Source: Bryobacteraceae bacterium
GTDB lineage: Bacteria > Acidobacteriota > Terriglobia > Bryobacterales > Bryobacteraceae
NCBI GenBank assembly: GCA_025927575.1
Contig: JAICLJ010000002.1
Span: 1-64,000, forward strand
Direction: 5' to 3'
DNA length: 64,000 bases
In this document: positions 1 to 9,109 of the stretch, piece after piece
Numbering within the stretch: position 1 is the first letter of the stretch
Layout: each line of letters begins with the position of its first letter
Program-made: the position numbers and the translations under genes
Notes under the pieces: model-generated
What the model saw: the letters and a program-made list of their open reading frames with translations, nothing else
What the model was told of the DNA's origin: nothing
The model's database searches: none

Positions 1-1
1 C

Positions 2-1183
2 TTCGCCTGGACTCCACTCCGCTCAACCAATACTGTGATTCGCGGGGGCTACGGCATTTTTTATAGTGGACAGGAAATTCGGACAGCCGCGCCGTTGCAA
101 CTTGCTTACAATCTGCCATTTTATTATCAGCCCTTTTTTATCAGCGACGGAATCAGTCCGGCGCTTACCGTTGACCAGGGATTTCCGTCCGTAGATCCCG
201 CCAATGCTGTAAATGCCCCAGTTACAAGCGTTGATCGCAGGTTAAAGACACCTTATTACCAGGAATGGAATTTTGCAATCCAGCAAGCCCTGCCGGCGGC
301 CATGTCGGTTGAAGTCGCGTATGCGGGATCAAAGGGAACACATTTACAAGTACTAACGGATCAGAATCAGGCGATCGCTCCAGGGCCGGGGGATATTCAA
401 TCGCGCCGTCCATACCCTAACTACGGCCCGTTTGCCGCGATTCAGAATCGCGGTAATTCCACTTATCACTCTCTTCAGTTGAAAGTTCAAAAACGCTACA
501 GCCAGGGATTGTCCTTTCTCAGCTCGTTCACTTATAGCAAAGCCATAAACGACTTACCGGAAATCTGCTGTGCCCAGCCGTATCCGCAGAACACTTACGA
601 CCTCCGCGCGGAGAAGGGCCCGGCGGACTTCGATCAGCGGCTTAGATGGGCACTGAGTTTTGATTATGAACTGCCTTTTGGGAAGGGACGCCAGTTCCTA
701 ACTAGTAACCGTCTGCTCGACCTTGCGTTCGGCGGGTGGCACTTAGGAGGCATTTATACGCTCGCGAGCGGATTCCCGTTCTCGGCGACGCTCGGCTACG
801 ATCCCTCTAATACCGGAGATCAAGGGCTGGTAAGGCCCAATCGTATTGGGGATGGCAACCTGCCCAGCGGACAGCGCAATCCGAATCTCTGGTTTGATAC
901 GAGCGCGTTTCCATTGCCGGCCGACTATACGTTCGGCAATGCCGGGCGGAACGTGTTGGTTGGACCCGGAGCCAACGTACTGGATGGATCCATTCGCAAG
1001 GAATTCGACGTGACGGAAGCTCAGAAGCTCGAATTTCGCGCAGAATTTTTCAACATGATCAACCACCCGAATTTCGCGCAGCCGGATGCATTCATAGATG
1101 ACGGCCCTGGCGCCGCCGGGACGATCACGTCCTTGGCGATTCCGATGCGTCAGGTTCAGTTTGCGTTGAAATACCGGTTCTAA
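2..1183 (+). CDS. Oar-like TonB-dependent outer membrane receptor, C-terminal part (partial gene)
   Basis: The frame is open from base 2, so the gene starts upstream of the window and only about 393 C-terminal residues are present. The protein carries features of the barrel of acidobacterial Oar-like receptors: the opening stretch FAWTPLRSTNTVIRGGYGIF, alternating beta-strand sequence, the late motif EFFNMINHPNF and a terminal aromatic (KYRF) as expected for insertion into the outer membrane. These receptors are thought to import large substrates such as glycans or peptides with TonB energy. The next gene encodes a secreted glycosidase, which fits a carbohydrate-uptake pair, but this is inference. 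A second, complete member of the family lies at the other end of the window. Confidence 0.85.
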   Translation, partial: FAWTPLRSTNTVIRGGYGIFYSGQEIRTAAPLQLAYNLPFYYQPFFISDGISPALTVDQGFPSVDPANAVNAPVTSVDRRLKTPYYQEWNFAIQQALPAAMSVEVAYAGSKGTHLQVLTDQNQAIAPGPGDIQSRRPYPNYGPFAAIQNRGNSTYHSLQLKVQKRYSQGLSFLSSFTYSKAINDLPEICCAQPYPQNTYDLRAEKGPADFDQRLRWALSFDYELPFGKGRQFLTSNRLLDLAFGGWHLGGIYTLASGFPFSATLGYDPSNTGDQGLVRPNRIGDGNLPSGQRNPNLWFDTSAFPLPADYTFGNAGRNVLVGPGANVLDGSIRKEFDVTEAQKLEFRAEFFNMINHPNFAQPDAFIDDGPGAAGTITSLAIPMRQVQFALKYRF

Positions 1184-1275
1184 TGCATTGCCTCGGGCTT
1201 GGCGCACCTATGTGTTTATGATTGGAACTGTTTCAGCCGTGCCGTTTCAGGCCCGTGAGAGATCCAATTCCAACC

Positions 1276-3624
1276 ATGAAAATTTGCAAGCTGGGAAATC
1301 TTGCGCGCGCATGCGCATTCTTAGCGTTCGCGGCGATTGCCGGCTGGTGCGCCGCCGTGCCTGCCGTGCAATGGAGCGCCGCGGGGTCTCGGGCACCAAG
1401 CGGCTTGAGCCTGACGCCGGGCCCCAATTCGCACTGGCAAGTCGAAGTGATTTCCGGAACACCGGTCGCGCGGCTCGATCCGGCGCGGGATTACTACTCG
1501 CGAGCGGCTTTCCTGGTACACATTGACCGTCCCGTCGCGGCGCGCTCCTGGCTTCGCGTGCGATATCTCGACCGCGGCTATGGCCTCATCGCCGTCAGCT
1601 ACGGCACCGATGGAGCACGGGGTGTTCCGCAGCCGAAACAGTGGGGTGTCGCGCGTTTGAACACCGGCAAGATCCGTGAGGCCGACTTCGAGCTTGACCC
1701 CGCGATGCTTCGCCATTCACGAAGCGCGGCGACGGATGTCGACTTCCGGATCGAAGGTTTGCCGTGGCTCGTGTCACTCACGCTCACGGAAAACGAGCCG
1801 CCGCACAGATCGGTCCCCGATGTGCCGTCGGCCATTGACTTTCGCGTGCCCGGCCAGCGCGTGATGAGCGCCGGAGCGGACGCCGATTCTCCAGAAGACA
1901 TTGACGATGCTCTGGCAAGCCTGCGCAATCTGCTCCCGCTTGCCCGCGCTCTCGGTTTCAACGGCATCGAGAGCTACGTGAAATGGGGTTTTGTCGAGCG
2001 CTCACCCGGAGTGTTTGATTGGAGTTATTACGATGCGGTAGTCGCCGAAGTGCAAAAGCACGGATTGAAATGGTTCCCACTGCTGATCGTGGGTTCCGCC
2101 TATGCGCTTCCGGACTGGTTTTATCACTCGTCCGAACATACCGGCTATGAGTGCCTGGAGCATCATATCGGCAACGACATTCCGAGTATCTTCAATAGAA
2201 ATCAGGACAAATATGTTCAGCGGTTTCTGAAAGAGTTCGGCAAGCACTACGCCAGCCGCGGCATCCTGCTCGGGGTGCGCCTTGGTCCCAGCGGTAATTA
2301 CGGCGAGGCCCAGTATCCGGCCACCGGGAATTGGGGTTATCACCGCAAGCCCCTGCACACACATCTGGGCTTCTGGGCGGCCGATCCATCGGCAGTGAGC
2401 GCGTTCCGAAAGGCGATGGAGGAACAGTACTCGGATATCGCGGCGCTCAATCATGCCTGGAGCACCGAGTACACGTCATTCGACGAGGTAACGACGTTTC
2501 TCCCCGTTTCCGCTCGCGATGCACGCATGCGACTCGATTTCGCCAATTGGTACATGGATTCGATGAGCGCCTGGTGCGCGCGCTGGGCAGAATGGGCGAA
2601 GGCGTCGATTCCCCATACGCAGATTTACCAATCGTCGGGAGGATGGGGTGCTGTTAGCATCGGCACCGACTATACAGCGCAGGCGCGCACGATGGGGAAA
2701 ATGAGAGAGGGGATCCGGCTCACCAACGAGACCGATGAGTATCCATTGAACTTCACGAACACTCGCATGGCTGCTTCCGCGGCGCGGTTTTATGGAGCGA
2801 GTATCGGCCTCGAACCTGCCAGCGTTGGTACGCTGCGCGGCGTGATGGGTAGGCTGTTTAACGCGGTGAGCAACGGCGCGGACCACCTGTTTTACTACTA
2901 CAATCATCTTCTGGGCCATGATGGTACAACTGAGGCGTGGATCGAGAACGCTTCGGCGCTGGACGAGCGTGCGTTGCCCGTTATCGACGTCGCTGCGTTC
3001 TATCCCGACACCTCAATTCGGCTGCACGGCGAGTTGCTTCGCTATCTTCGCGCATCCGCATGGATCCCTCGCGCCGAAGCGCTCCGCGCCGTTACCGACT
3101 ATGATTACGCCAGCGAGCAGATGATTCTCGATGGCGCGCTTTCCCGCTTCCGCGTGCTCGTTTTCCTCTGGGGGAATGAGACGGAGCGGCCGGTGCTCGA
3201 AAAGATCGATGCCTGGGTGCGAGGTGGCGGAATTGTCATCTATCCTCTGCGCCTGCAACTCCGTGAAGGATTGCTCGGGACGGTGGAAGGCGACCGCTCG
3301 ATCTCGGCGCGCTGGCGAAACGGAGCTACAGGGAAGGGTCGGGTCATCTACTTCGAGGGGCATCCGAGCATCCCGAATTACGCAGCGTTCCTCGCTGCGG
3401 AGCTGCGGAAATTGCCACTAAGGCCGCGTGTTCATCAAGCGTTAGAGATGCAGCGGCCATCGAGTGTGTACTGGAGCGTACTCGCAAACGGAAGCCTCGC
3501 GCTGTTCAACTTCGATGACAATGCAGCCGCAATCCGTCTCGCTGACAGTCGCGCGATCTTGTTGAAACCTTACGAAGTGAAGCTGGTCAGCGCAGACGGC
3601 CCGCTGAATGCGCTGACCGAATAA
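1276..3624 (+). CDS. Secreted GH42-like glycoside hydrolase (beta-galactosidase-like)
   Basis: The ATG at 1276 is preferred because it opens directly into a signal peptide (MKICKLGNLARACAFLAFAA, cleavage near AVPA); an upstream in-frame start would bury it. The 782-residue product has an N-terminal beta-sandwich-like region, a TIM barrel and a C-terminal glutamine-amidotransferase-like Rossmann segment, as in GH42/GH14-like enzymes. The stretch YVKWGFVERSPGVFDWSYYD and the motif GPSGNYGEAQYP, with a candidate acid/base Glu near residue 344, are typical of the barrel. A second acidic candidate sits in GLEPAS. It probably acts in the periplasm or outside on a beta-galactoside or related glycan. 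The substrate cannot be read from the sequence. It follows the receptor by about 90 nt and may be co-transcribed. Confidence 0.7.
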   Translation: MKICKLGNLARACAFLAFAAIAGWCAAVPAVQWSAAGSRAPSGLSLTPGPNSHWQVEVISGTPVARLDPARDYYSRAAFLVHIDRPVAARSWLRVRYLDRGYGLIAVSYGTDGARGVPQPKQWGVARLNTGKIREADFELDPAMLRHSRSAATDVDFRIEGLPWLVSLTLTENEPPHRSVPDVPSAIDFRVPGQRVMSAGADADSPEDIDDALASLRNLLPLARALGFNGIESYVKWGFVERSPGVFDWSYYDAVVAEVQKHGLKWFPLLIVGSAYALPDWFYHSSEHTGYECLEHHIGNDIPSIFNRNQDKYVQRFLKEFGKHYASRGILLGVRLGPSGNYGEAQYPATGNWGYHRKPLHTHLGFWAADPSAVSAFRKAMEEQYSDIAALNHAWSTEYTSFDEVTTFLPVSARDARMRLDFANWYMDSMSAWCARWAEWAKASIPHTQIYQSSGGWGAVSIGTDYTAQARTMGKMREGIRLTNETDEYPLNFTNTRMAASAARFYGASIGLEPASVGTLRGVMGRLFNAVSNGADHLFYYYNHLLGHDGTTEAWIENASALDERALPVIDVAAFYPDTSIRLHGELLRYLRASAWIPRAEALRAVTDYDYASEQMILDGALSRFRVLVFLWGNETERPVLEKIDAWVRGGGIVIYPLRLQLREGLLGTVEGDRSISARWRNGATGKGRVIYFEGHPSIPNYAAFLAAELRKLPLRPRVHQALEMQRPSSVYWSVLANGSLALFNFDDNAAAIRLADSRAILLKPYEVKLVSADGPLNALTE

Positions 3625-3643
3625 GACCCCTATTTGGGGAAGC

Positions 3644-3677
3644 CCGGCTTGCGGACTGGTTCTACGAGGCAAGCCGG
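3644..3677. terminator. Hairpin between convergent genes
   Basis: A perfect 9-bp inverted repeat CCGGCTTGC / GCAAGCCGG is separated by 16 nt and lies between the stop codons of two converging genes. There is no clear T tract on either side, so it may act as a weak terminator or as an mRNA end stabiliser. Confidence 0.4.
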
Positions 3678-3714
3678 CATTGCCCAAAATCCGAATGTCG
3701 GCGCGTACGAGTTA

Positions 3715-4296
3715 CTAGCTTGCCTTGCCGGTATCGGCTTTTAACGGCTTCGGTGAACCTTGTTGAGCAGCGAGAAGGTCGAGCATATCGTTCGCATGCT
3801 CCTCCTCGTTCGTCAGAATGCCCTCCATCATCACGCGCGTGGTGGGGTCTTTTTCGGCGAAGAAGCGAATCAGCTCGCGATAATGATCGCATGCAATTCG
3901 TTCGGCGACTAGATTTTCTTTGATCATGTCGATGAGATTACTTCCCTCAACATATTGCGATGCAGATCGTGTCGCCAATCCTTCCGGATTGAAGTTGGGG
4001 GTTCCGCCAAGCTGGTTGATGCGCTCGGCGACGGCCCTCATATGATCCTGCTCTTCTTTAGCGTGTTGTTCGAACTCCTGTCTGACGGACGCGCTCGATA
4101 CGCCCGTAGCGGCCACCGCGTTCATCGTGTAGCGAAGAACACAAACGATCTCAGTGGCCAGCACGGTTTGCAGGATGTCAACCGTTCGGTTAACGTCTCC
4201 TTCATAGTTGGATGTGACCGGACCTTGGTCTATATTCGCGCGGGCCTGGGCTCGCAATGTCTTGACGTCTGTGAGGAAGGGCTGCTCTTGTGCCAT
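3715..4296 (-). CDS. Ferritin-like domain protein (bacterioferritin/Dps superfamily)
   Basis: The 193-residue protein is all helical and has two ferritin-like half sites: a Glu near residue 50 in the helix ATEIVCVLRYTM followed by EQHAKEEQDHM, and later NLVAERIACDHYREL followed by NEEEHANDML. This repeated E...ExxH pattern is what a di-iron four-helix bundle needs. The protein is longer than classical bacterioferritin at both ends and lacks the usual heme methionine context. It probably stores iron or consumes peroxide in the cytosol. The gene is a single transcription unit convergent with the glycosidase. The exact subfamily is not resolved. Confidence 0.75.
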   Translation of the reverse strand: MAQEQPFLTDVKTLRAQARANIDQGPVTSNYEGDVNRTVDILQTVLATEIVCVLRYTMNAVAATGVSSASVRQEFEQHAKEEQDHMRAVAERINQLGGTPNFNPEGLATRSASQYVEGSNLIDMIKENLVAERIACDHYRELIRFFAEKDPTTRVMMEGILTNEEEHANDMLDLLAAQQGSPKPLKADTGKAS

Positions 4297-4403
4297 ACAA
4301 TCATTCTCACCTATGGAGGCAAACCGAAACCGGACTAACGGGCCCGTTAAACCAACGAGGGAAGATAGATCGAATTCCGGTCAGAAGTGCCTTAAGGCCG
4401 AGT

Positions 4404-4961
4404 TCAATCCTCCGAAAGGTCGGCTGCGTACGCCAACCGCTTGCCACTCGCGATCAGCTTCAGGTCTCTGACAGGGCAAATGCGCTGCATGACATCTTCA
4501 ACCCGGCCCGGGTAATCCTCATTCGGATTATAAATGCGGAGTTTCGCATCCGTGTCGCGGTGACGGTAGAGGGACGACTTGCCGAGCTTGAAGGCTACCT
4601 CGGCAATTCCGGCACGAATGGTTGGGAAGCTGTACTCCCCATTAGCCCAACCGAAAATGTTGTTGTTCTTGAATGCCTTGCCGCCGCTCGATTCGATGAT
4701 GGAAATACTGGGCAGCAGGCGCCAATCGAGGTTGTTGTCGTCCGCCACCCGGATGAAATCTTCCGCAAGATTCTTAATCGGACAATGCAGCTTACTGAAG
4801 AACCGCTGTAACCGGACTGTTCGAGGATCGGCCGGTTTGGCGACGTCCTGGCGGGGCGGAGCGGGTCTGACGGGTGCGGGATGGTTCATTCGTACCGCTG
4901 TCACCGGGACAGCCAAAATTCCGGCTATCACCAACAGATTCTTCGATACAGAAAATTTCAC
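4404..4961 (-). CDS. Secreted lysozyme-fold protein (glucosaminidase/lytic transglycosylase-like)
   Basis: The probable GTG start at 4961 has an AAGGAG about 11 nt upstream and opens a signal peptide (MKFSVSKNLLVIAGILAVPV). After a proline-rich linker there is a lysozyme-superfamily core: LDWRLLPSISIIESSGGK, where the Glu of the IIESS motif is the expected catalytic acid, followed by NNIFGWANG, the pattern common in glucosaminidase/transglycosylase folds. It would cut peptidoglycan in the periplasm. It is transcribed divergently from the virion cluster that begins about 380 nt away. It could be an ordinary wall-remodelling enzyme or a co-opted release factor for that cluster; only the first is the safe reading. 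Confidence 0.65.
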   Translation of the reverse strand: MKFSVSKNLLVIAGILAVPVTAVRMNHPAPVRPAPPRQDVAKPADPRTVRLQRFFSKLHCPIKNLAEDFIRVADDNNLDWRLLPSISIIESSGGKAFKNNNIFGWANGEYSFPTIRAGIAEVAFKLGKSSLYRHRDTDAKLRIYNPNEDYPGRVEDVMQRICPVRDLKLIASGKRLAYAADLSED

Positions 4962-5210
4962 TCGCTTCGATACTCCTTAGTCCTGAAATGTAAAGCTCGC
5001 GAACTCAGGCGGGGGAAGGATTGAAAAGCCGAGAGGACGCGGTCGGGTTGAAGCCTGCTGGCTACGAGGGGCAGCGACTATAACCAAAACGCATAGGGGC
5101 ATTGTATCAGATTTATACGACAAATCCAGCTTGAAATTCCGAAGCGTGCCGCAGGGAAGGTTGGCTCCAGAGAGAGGACGGAAGTACCGGTATTGCGCGT
5201 TCGATGCAGG

Positions 5211-5296
5211 GCAGTCACGGGTTTTACATTTTTTTATCTAGTTTATTTTCATACGTATAGCGGGATGTGCCGCCGGCCTCGACGATCCGTGACTGC
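5211..5296. promoter_or_regulatory. Upstream control region of the virion cluster with a 10-bp inverted repeat
   Basis: The 383-nt space 4962-5344 separates the divergent lysozyme-like gene from the virion cluster and contains no gene. It holds a perfect inverted repeat, GCAGTCACGG at 5211-5220 and CCGTGACTGC at 5287-5296, bracketing a 66-nt stretch whose first 40 bases are very AT-rich (T-runs, TTTACA at 5223, CATACGTATAG at 5250-5260). The arrangement suggests a promoter flanked by two operator halves. No consensus promoter can be assigned with certainty. Confidence 0.4.
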
Positions 5297-5344
5297 TAGC
5301 TTTGTGTGCGTAACAGCATAGGTTGCGCAGAGATTACGAAGCAC

Positions 5345-5722
5345 ATGGGACGAATGATCAGGTTGAAAGATGACGAGCAAGGCCCGGCCGAGGGGGGGCG
5401 ACCGGGCGGGAGGGGTGGCAGCCTCACATCTGTCGGAAGAGGCGAGCGCCGATCGGGTCCGGAGTTAAGAAGAAGCGAGAAGCCGAGGACGGGTCCCGAC
5501 GGCGAGTATTACGAACCAGCGGCTCGAATGCAGGCGCCCAGCTTCGTGAAGAAATTCCGGCGGCGAATACAAGGTTTCCTTTGGAACCGGGCAGAGAAGC
5601 AAGGCGTGGCCGATTACTTGAAGATGATGGACGCGGAGCGTGAGACGGCAAAACGGGCTGTGCAGAAGCGGCCGAAAGAAGTCCGTGTGCTGTGGGTTCA
5701 CGAAGAGGCGAAGGAACAGTGA
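5345..5722 (+). CDS. Hypothetical protein at the head of the packaging genes (possible small terminase partner)
   Basis: The 125-residue product is not recognised. Its N-terminal half is Gly/Arg-rich and low complexity, and the C-terminal half is basic and helical (FVKKFRRRIQGFLWNRAEKQ). Its place directly before the large terminase, with the stop codon overlapping the terminase GTG start in GTGA, is where a small terminase normally sits. No helix-turn-helix is obvious. The ATG at 5345 is chosen by weak criteria; a GTG at 5306 and an ATG at 5354 are also in frame. Confidence 0.45.
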   Translation: MGRMIRLKDDEQGPAEGGRPGGRGGSLTSVGRGERRSGPELRRSEKPRTGPDGEYYEPAARMQAPSFVKKFRRRIQGFLWNRAEKQGVADYLKMMDAERETAKRAVQKRPKEVRVLWVHEEAKEQ

Positions 5723-7002
5723 CGACCTGGCGCGTTAGCTTCGACCCGCTGCCTTCGCAACGGGCGTTCGTCAACTGCGCAGCGCGGTTCAAAGGTTTCT
5801 CCGGGCCCGTGGGCGCAGGCAAAAGCATGGCGCTGTGTTTTGCCGCGTTCCGGCTGGCAACGAAAAATCCGGGCTGCCAGGGTCTGCTGGGCGCCCCGAC
5901 CTATCGAATGATGAGGGACGTGACGCAGGTGGCGTTTTTGCGCTTGCTGGATGAAAGCGGTGTTCCTTACGAGTTTCACAAGTCGGAGAACACTATTCGG
6001 ATTGAGGAGATCGATTCCGAAATTCTGCTTCGCTCACTAGATGAACCGGAGCGCTTGCGCGGGACGAACCTGGCTTGGTTCGGAATCGATGAGCTGACAT
6101 TTACGACGGAAGAGGCGTGGACGCGTCTGGAGGCGAGGCTTCGCGAACCCAGGGCGCGGCGGCTATGCGGGTTTGGCGTTTGGACCCCGAATGGACATGA
6201 CTGGGTGTACCGGCGGTTCATCAAATCGACGATTCCAGGATATGCGTGCGTTCGGGCAAAGCCGCAGGAGAACAAGTTCATACTCGAGGCCAATCCGGAT
6301 TTCTATCAGCGGCTTGAGCATAGCTATGATCCCCGGTTTTACCGGCAGGAAGTGCTCGGTGAATATCTGAACATTCTGCAGGGGCGGGTGTATGAGTGCT
6401 TCGACCCGGAGCGAAATCTGGCGCCCGCCACTTACGATCCGAGGCAGCCTCTGCATTGGAGCCTCGATTTTAACGTGACGCCACTCTGCTCCGTGCTGGC
6501 GCAGAGGCGCGGCGAGGCGCTGTACGTTGTGGACGAGATTTCACTGCAGAACGCGACAGTGAGCGACGCGGTGGATGGGTTGAGGAATAAGGTGGCCAAT
6601 CTCGGTGCGCCGATCGTGATCACCGGGGATGCGAGCGGAAGGCAGCGATCGGTAAGCAGCGCGGGCGATGCCTACAGCGAGCTGAGGCACTACCTGAACA
6701 AAGCAGGGTTTCGCAACTACACAATGCGGATTGCTTCGCATAACCCGTCGGTGTTGCAGCGAGTGAAGCTTGTCAACGCTCAAATGCTAGATTCGCGCGG
6801 CGGCACGAATTTGTTTGTGGATCCACGCTGCAAAGAGTTGGTGAAAGACCTTGAAGAGGTCTTGTTCAAGCCGAATGAAGGCGTGATCGACAAGGCGAGA
6901 GACCCAGCGAGAACGCATATCTCGGATGCGCTGGGCTATCTGGTCTGGGAGTTATTCGGCGAGAAGCAGACCGTGGGCGAGATGAATAAGAGGTTGTTCT
7001 AG
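5719..7002 (+). CDS. terL: Phage terminase large subunit
   Basis: This is the ATP-driven packaging motor with nuclease. The ATPase half shows Walker A GPVGAGKS near residue 30 and a Walker B-like LAWFGIDEL. The C-terminal RNase H-like nuclease half shows the acidic residues expected in SLDFN, TGDASG and HISDALGY. The length of 427 residues is normal. The start is GTG at 5719, overlapping the previous stop by GTGA and preceded by AAGG, which is better supported than a start further upstream inside the preceding gene. All key motifs are present, so the motor looks functional, which matters for deciding whether the cluster still packages DNA. Confidence 0.9.
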   Translation: MTTWRVSFDPLPSQRAFVNCAARFKGFSGPVGAGKSMALCFAAFRLATKNPGCQGLLGAPTYRMMRDVTQVAFLRLLDESGVPYEFHKSENTIRIEEIDSEILLRSLDEPERLRGTNLAWFGIDELTFTTEEAWTRLEARLREPRARRLCGFGVWTPNGHDWVYRRFIKSTIPGYACVRAKPQENKFILEANPDFYQRLEHSYDPRFYRQEVLGEYLNILQGRVYECFDPERNLAPATYDPRQPLHWSLDFNVTPLCSVLAQRRGEALYVVDEISLQNATVSDAVDGLRNKVANLGAPIVITGDASGRQRSVSSAGDAYSELRHYLNKAGFRNYTMRIASHNPSVLQRVKLVNAQMLDSRGGTNLFVDPRCKELVKDLEEVLFKPNEGVIDKARDPARTHISDALGYLVWELFGEKQTVGEMNKRLF

Positions 7003-7043
7003 GGTGTTCAGAGTTGCGGCAGACCAGTAGAGGGGAAATGAAT

Positions 7044-8435
7044 ATGTTTGATATCGACAGGGAGCATCCCGAATACCGACAGCGAAAACAGATGTGGCGC
7101 TGGTATCGCGACTTGTATGCCGGCGGCCAGCAGATGAAGGACAACGCGGCCGAGTACCTGACGCGCCGGCAAAGGGAGCCGCTGGATGTTTATGGCGAAC
7201 GGCTGCTGCGCGTCTTCTATGAGAACCATATTGGATCGATTGTCGACTGGTATGCGGCTACTCTGTTTCGCCGTGAACCGCTGATTGGTTTTGAGGGCGA
7301 AAGCGAATTCGGCCGCGCCTTCTTTTCGAACTTCTGCGACAACTGCGATTTGAAGGGAACCGGACTTACGGATTTCTTCCGGCAGTGCTTTATCGACACG
7401 TTAGTCGGCGGAACAAGCCATATCTTAGTAGACTTTCCGCGATTAGACCGGCAGCCAGTGAACCGCGCGGAGGAGGAAGCCGCGGGCCTATCGCGGGCTT
7501 ACCTTTCGCGGCACCGGGCCGAAGAATTGATCAACTGGAGCAACGACGAACAAGGGCAATACGAGTGGGTGGTGCTGCGCAGGACGCAAAAGCGGCAACC
7601 CAGCGTCGAGAGCGCCGAAATTGTAGAAGAAACCTATTGGTACTACTTCGACAAGCAGACGTTTCGTGTTTACCGGCGGGAGCGGCGCAACGAGCAAGGC
7701 CAGGCCGAACTGGTGGCTGAAGGTCCGCACGGTCTGGCGAAACTAGAGCGAGTGCCGCTATTTACGATGCGGACAAGCGAAGGGCTCTGGTTGATGAACA
7801 AATCGGCGCTGCTTCAACTGGAGCACTTCAACAAATCGAATGCGCTCGGGTGGGCCATCACGATGGGGTTGTTCGCGATGCCGGTGATTTATTCGGACCG
7901 GGCGTGGAACCAGATAGTTGGGGAATCGTATTACATCCAGCTTGGCGCGCAGGACCGCTTCGGGTGGACGGAACCGGAGGGAAAAGTCTACCAGATTGCA
8001 GTCGATAACTTGTCGCGGCTGCGGGATGAGATCTATCGCGTGTGCTACCTGTCGCAAGCGTCGGGTGAGCTATCGGGCGGCCAGTCGCAATCGGCACTTA
8101 GCAAAATGCGGGACTTCGCGATTACGAACGAAGTCCTGCGTTCGTATGGCGATGTAGTGAAGGACACGGTGCGGAAGGTGCTGGAGGCGATCAGCATTGC
8201 TCGTGAAGATGGCGTCACAGTATCAGTTTCGGGACTTGACGAATTCGATGTCGGCGATTTCGGAACTGAGCTGAAAGATGCTCAGACACTGCTGCAGCTC
8301 GGGATTGATTCGCCGACGCTCAAGCAACAGATCCATCAGAAGCTGGCTTTGAAGTATCTGTGCGACGTCCGCCAGGACGTGAAGGAACAGATTGCGAGCG
8401 AGATCGAGGAAGCGGTGGGAAAGCAAATTGAATAG
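7044..8435 (+). CDS. Phage portal protein (DUF4055-like)
   Basis: The 463-residue product has the layout of portal proteins: an N-terminal wing, repeated Trp/Tyr-rich segments such as WYRDLYAGG and YEWVVLRR, a central stem-like region around the PEGKVYQIAVDNLSRL stretch, and a helical C-terminus. It forms the dodecameric ring through which DNA enters the head. An AGGGG motif lies 8 nt before the ATG at 7044, and another ATG sits at 7038 with poorer spacing. It follows the terminase and precedes the scaffold-like gene, the usual position. Assignment to the DUF4055 group is by general resemblance. Confidence 0.75.
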   Translation: MFDIDREHPEYRQRKQMWRWYRDLYAGGQQMKDNAAEYLTRRQREPLDVYGERLLRVFYENHIGSIVDWYAATLFRREPLIGFEGESEFGRAFFSNFCDNCDLKGTGLTDFFRQCFIDTLVGGTSHILVDFPRLDRQPVNRAEEEAAGLSRAYLSRHRAEELINWSNDEQGQYEWVVLRRTQKRQPSVESAEIVEETYWYYFDKQTFRVYRRERRNEQGQAELVAEGPHGLAKLERVPLFTMRTSEGLWLMNKSALLQLEHFNKSNALGWAITMGLFAMPVIYSDRAWNQIVGESYYIQLGAQDRFGWTEPEGKVYQIAVDNLSRLRDEIYRVCYLSQASGELSGGQSQSALSKMRDFAITNEVLRSYGDVVKDTVRKVLEAISIAREDGVTVSVSGLDEFDVGDFGTELKDAQTLLQLGIDSPTLKQQIHQKLALKYLCDVRQDVKEQIASEIEEAVGKQIE

Positions 8436-8442
8436 GCAGCGG

Positions 8443-8458
8443 GCGAGGCATGCCTCGC
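8443..8458. repeat. REP-like perfect palindrome between portal and scaffold genes
   Basis: The sequence GCGAGGCATGCCTCGC is a perfect 16-bp palindrome, followed by TCCTACAG. It sits in the 64-nt gap between the portal stop and the scaffold start. The form (GC-rich palindrome with a short conserved tail) is that of dispersed intergenic repeats. Only one copy is seen in this window. Confidence 0.55.
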
Positions 8459-8499
8459 TCCTACAGAGACCCTGCGCTGTGGAAAGAACTGAGGAGTGT

Positions 8500-9084
8500 A
8501 TGTCCGAACAGATTGAAAACGAAGAGACAGTATCAACGCCCGGCATTCGCGACGTTGTGCGAGACGTGATTGAGGAATTTGTCAGAGCCGAGCAGAGCAA
8601 AGCCGAGCCGGCTTACAAGACGGAGCTGCTCGAAGAACGCAGAAAGCGAGAGGCTTTGGAGACGCGCCTGAATCATCTTGTAGAAGAAAACAAACGAGCC
8701 CAGGCCGCCGTCGAAGAAGCGGACCGGCATTCGCAGATCCGGGCGGAGCTGCAGCGGATGGGCGTGTCCAAACTCGACCTGGCGTTTCGAGCGGTGAAGG
8801 ACGACATCATCCGGGGCGAAGACGGGCGATTGATCGCTCGCGACGCCCAGGATCAGAAGCCTGTGAACGAATATCTGCGAAAGTTCGTCGAAGAAAATCC
8901 GGAACTGCTGCCGGCCCGTATCGCGGGCGGAAGCGGGGTGCATTCCACAACGCGCAACGCCGTTGCGAACACCCAAACCGTCGTGGATATCGACAAGATC
9001 AAGCCGGGCATGGGTAAGGACGAGCTGGAGCGGATTCGCCAGGAAGTGGCGCGGTTCGCGGCGCAAAGTTTGCGGGGGGCCTAG
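8500..9084 (+). CDS. Scaffold-like head assembly protein
   Basis: The start at 8500 has GAGGAG just upstream and gives 194 residues. The protein is highly charged and predicted to be largely coiled coil (LLEERRKREALETRLNHLVE), with a C-terminal segment ending in RFAAQSLRGA. Phage scaffold proteins sit between portal and coat genes and share this composition, so it probably guides assembly of the P22-type coat and then leaves the head. No protease domain is present and none is expected for this coat type. No sequence motif proves the call. Confidence 0.6.
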   Translation: MSEQIENEETVSTPGIRDVVRDVIEEFVRAEQSKAEPAYKTELLEERRKREALETRLNHLVEENKRAQAAVEEADRHSQIRAELQRMGVSKLDLAFRAVKDDIIRGEDGRLIARDAQDQKPVNEYLRKFVEENPELLPARIAGGSGVHSTTRNAVANTQTVVDIDKIKPGMGKDELERIRQEVARFAAQSLRGA

Positions 9085-9109
9085 AAGCACGTCGGCAACC
9101 TCACGAGAA

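Noticed and set aside
743-1207. Minus-strand open frame under the first receptor gene
   Set aside because: Shadow frame with arginine-rich sequence typical of antisense GC-rich coding DNA.
4404-4961. Lysozyme-like gene as the endolysin of the virion cluster
   Set aside because: It is divergent, has its own signal peptide and looks like a host wall enzyme; the link is only proximity.
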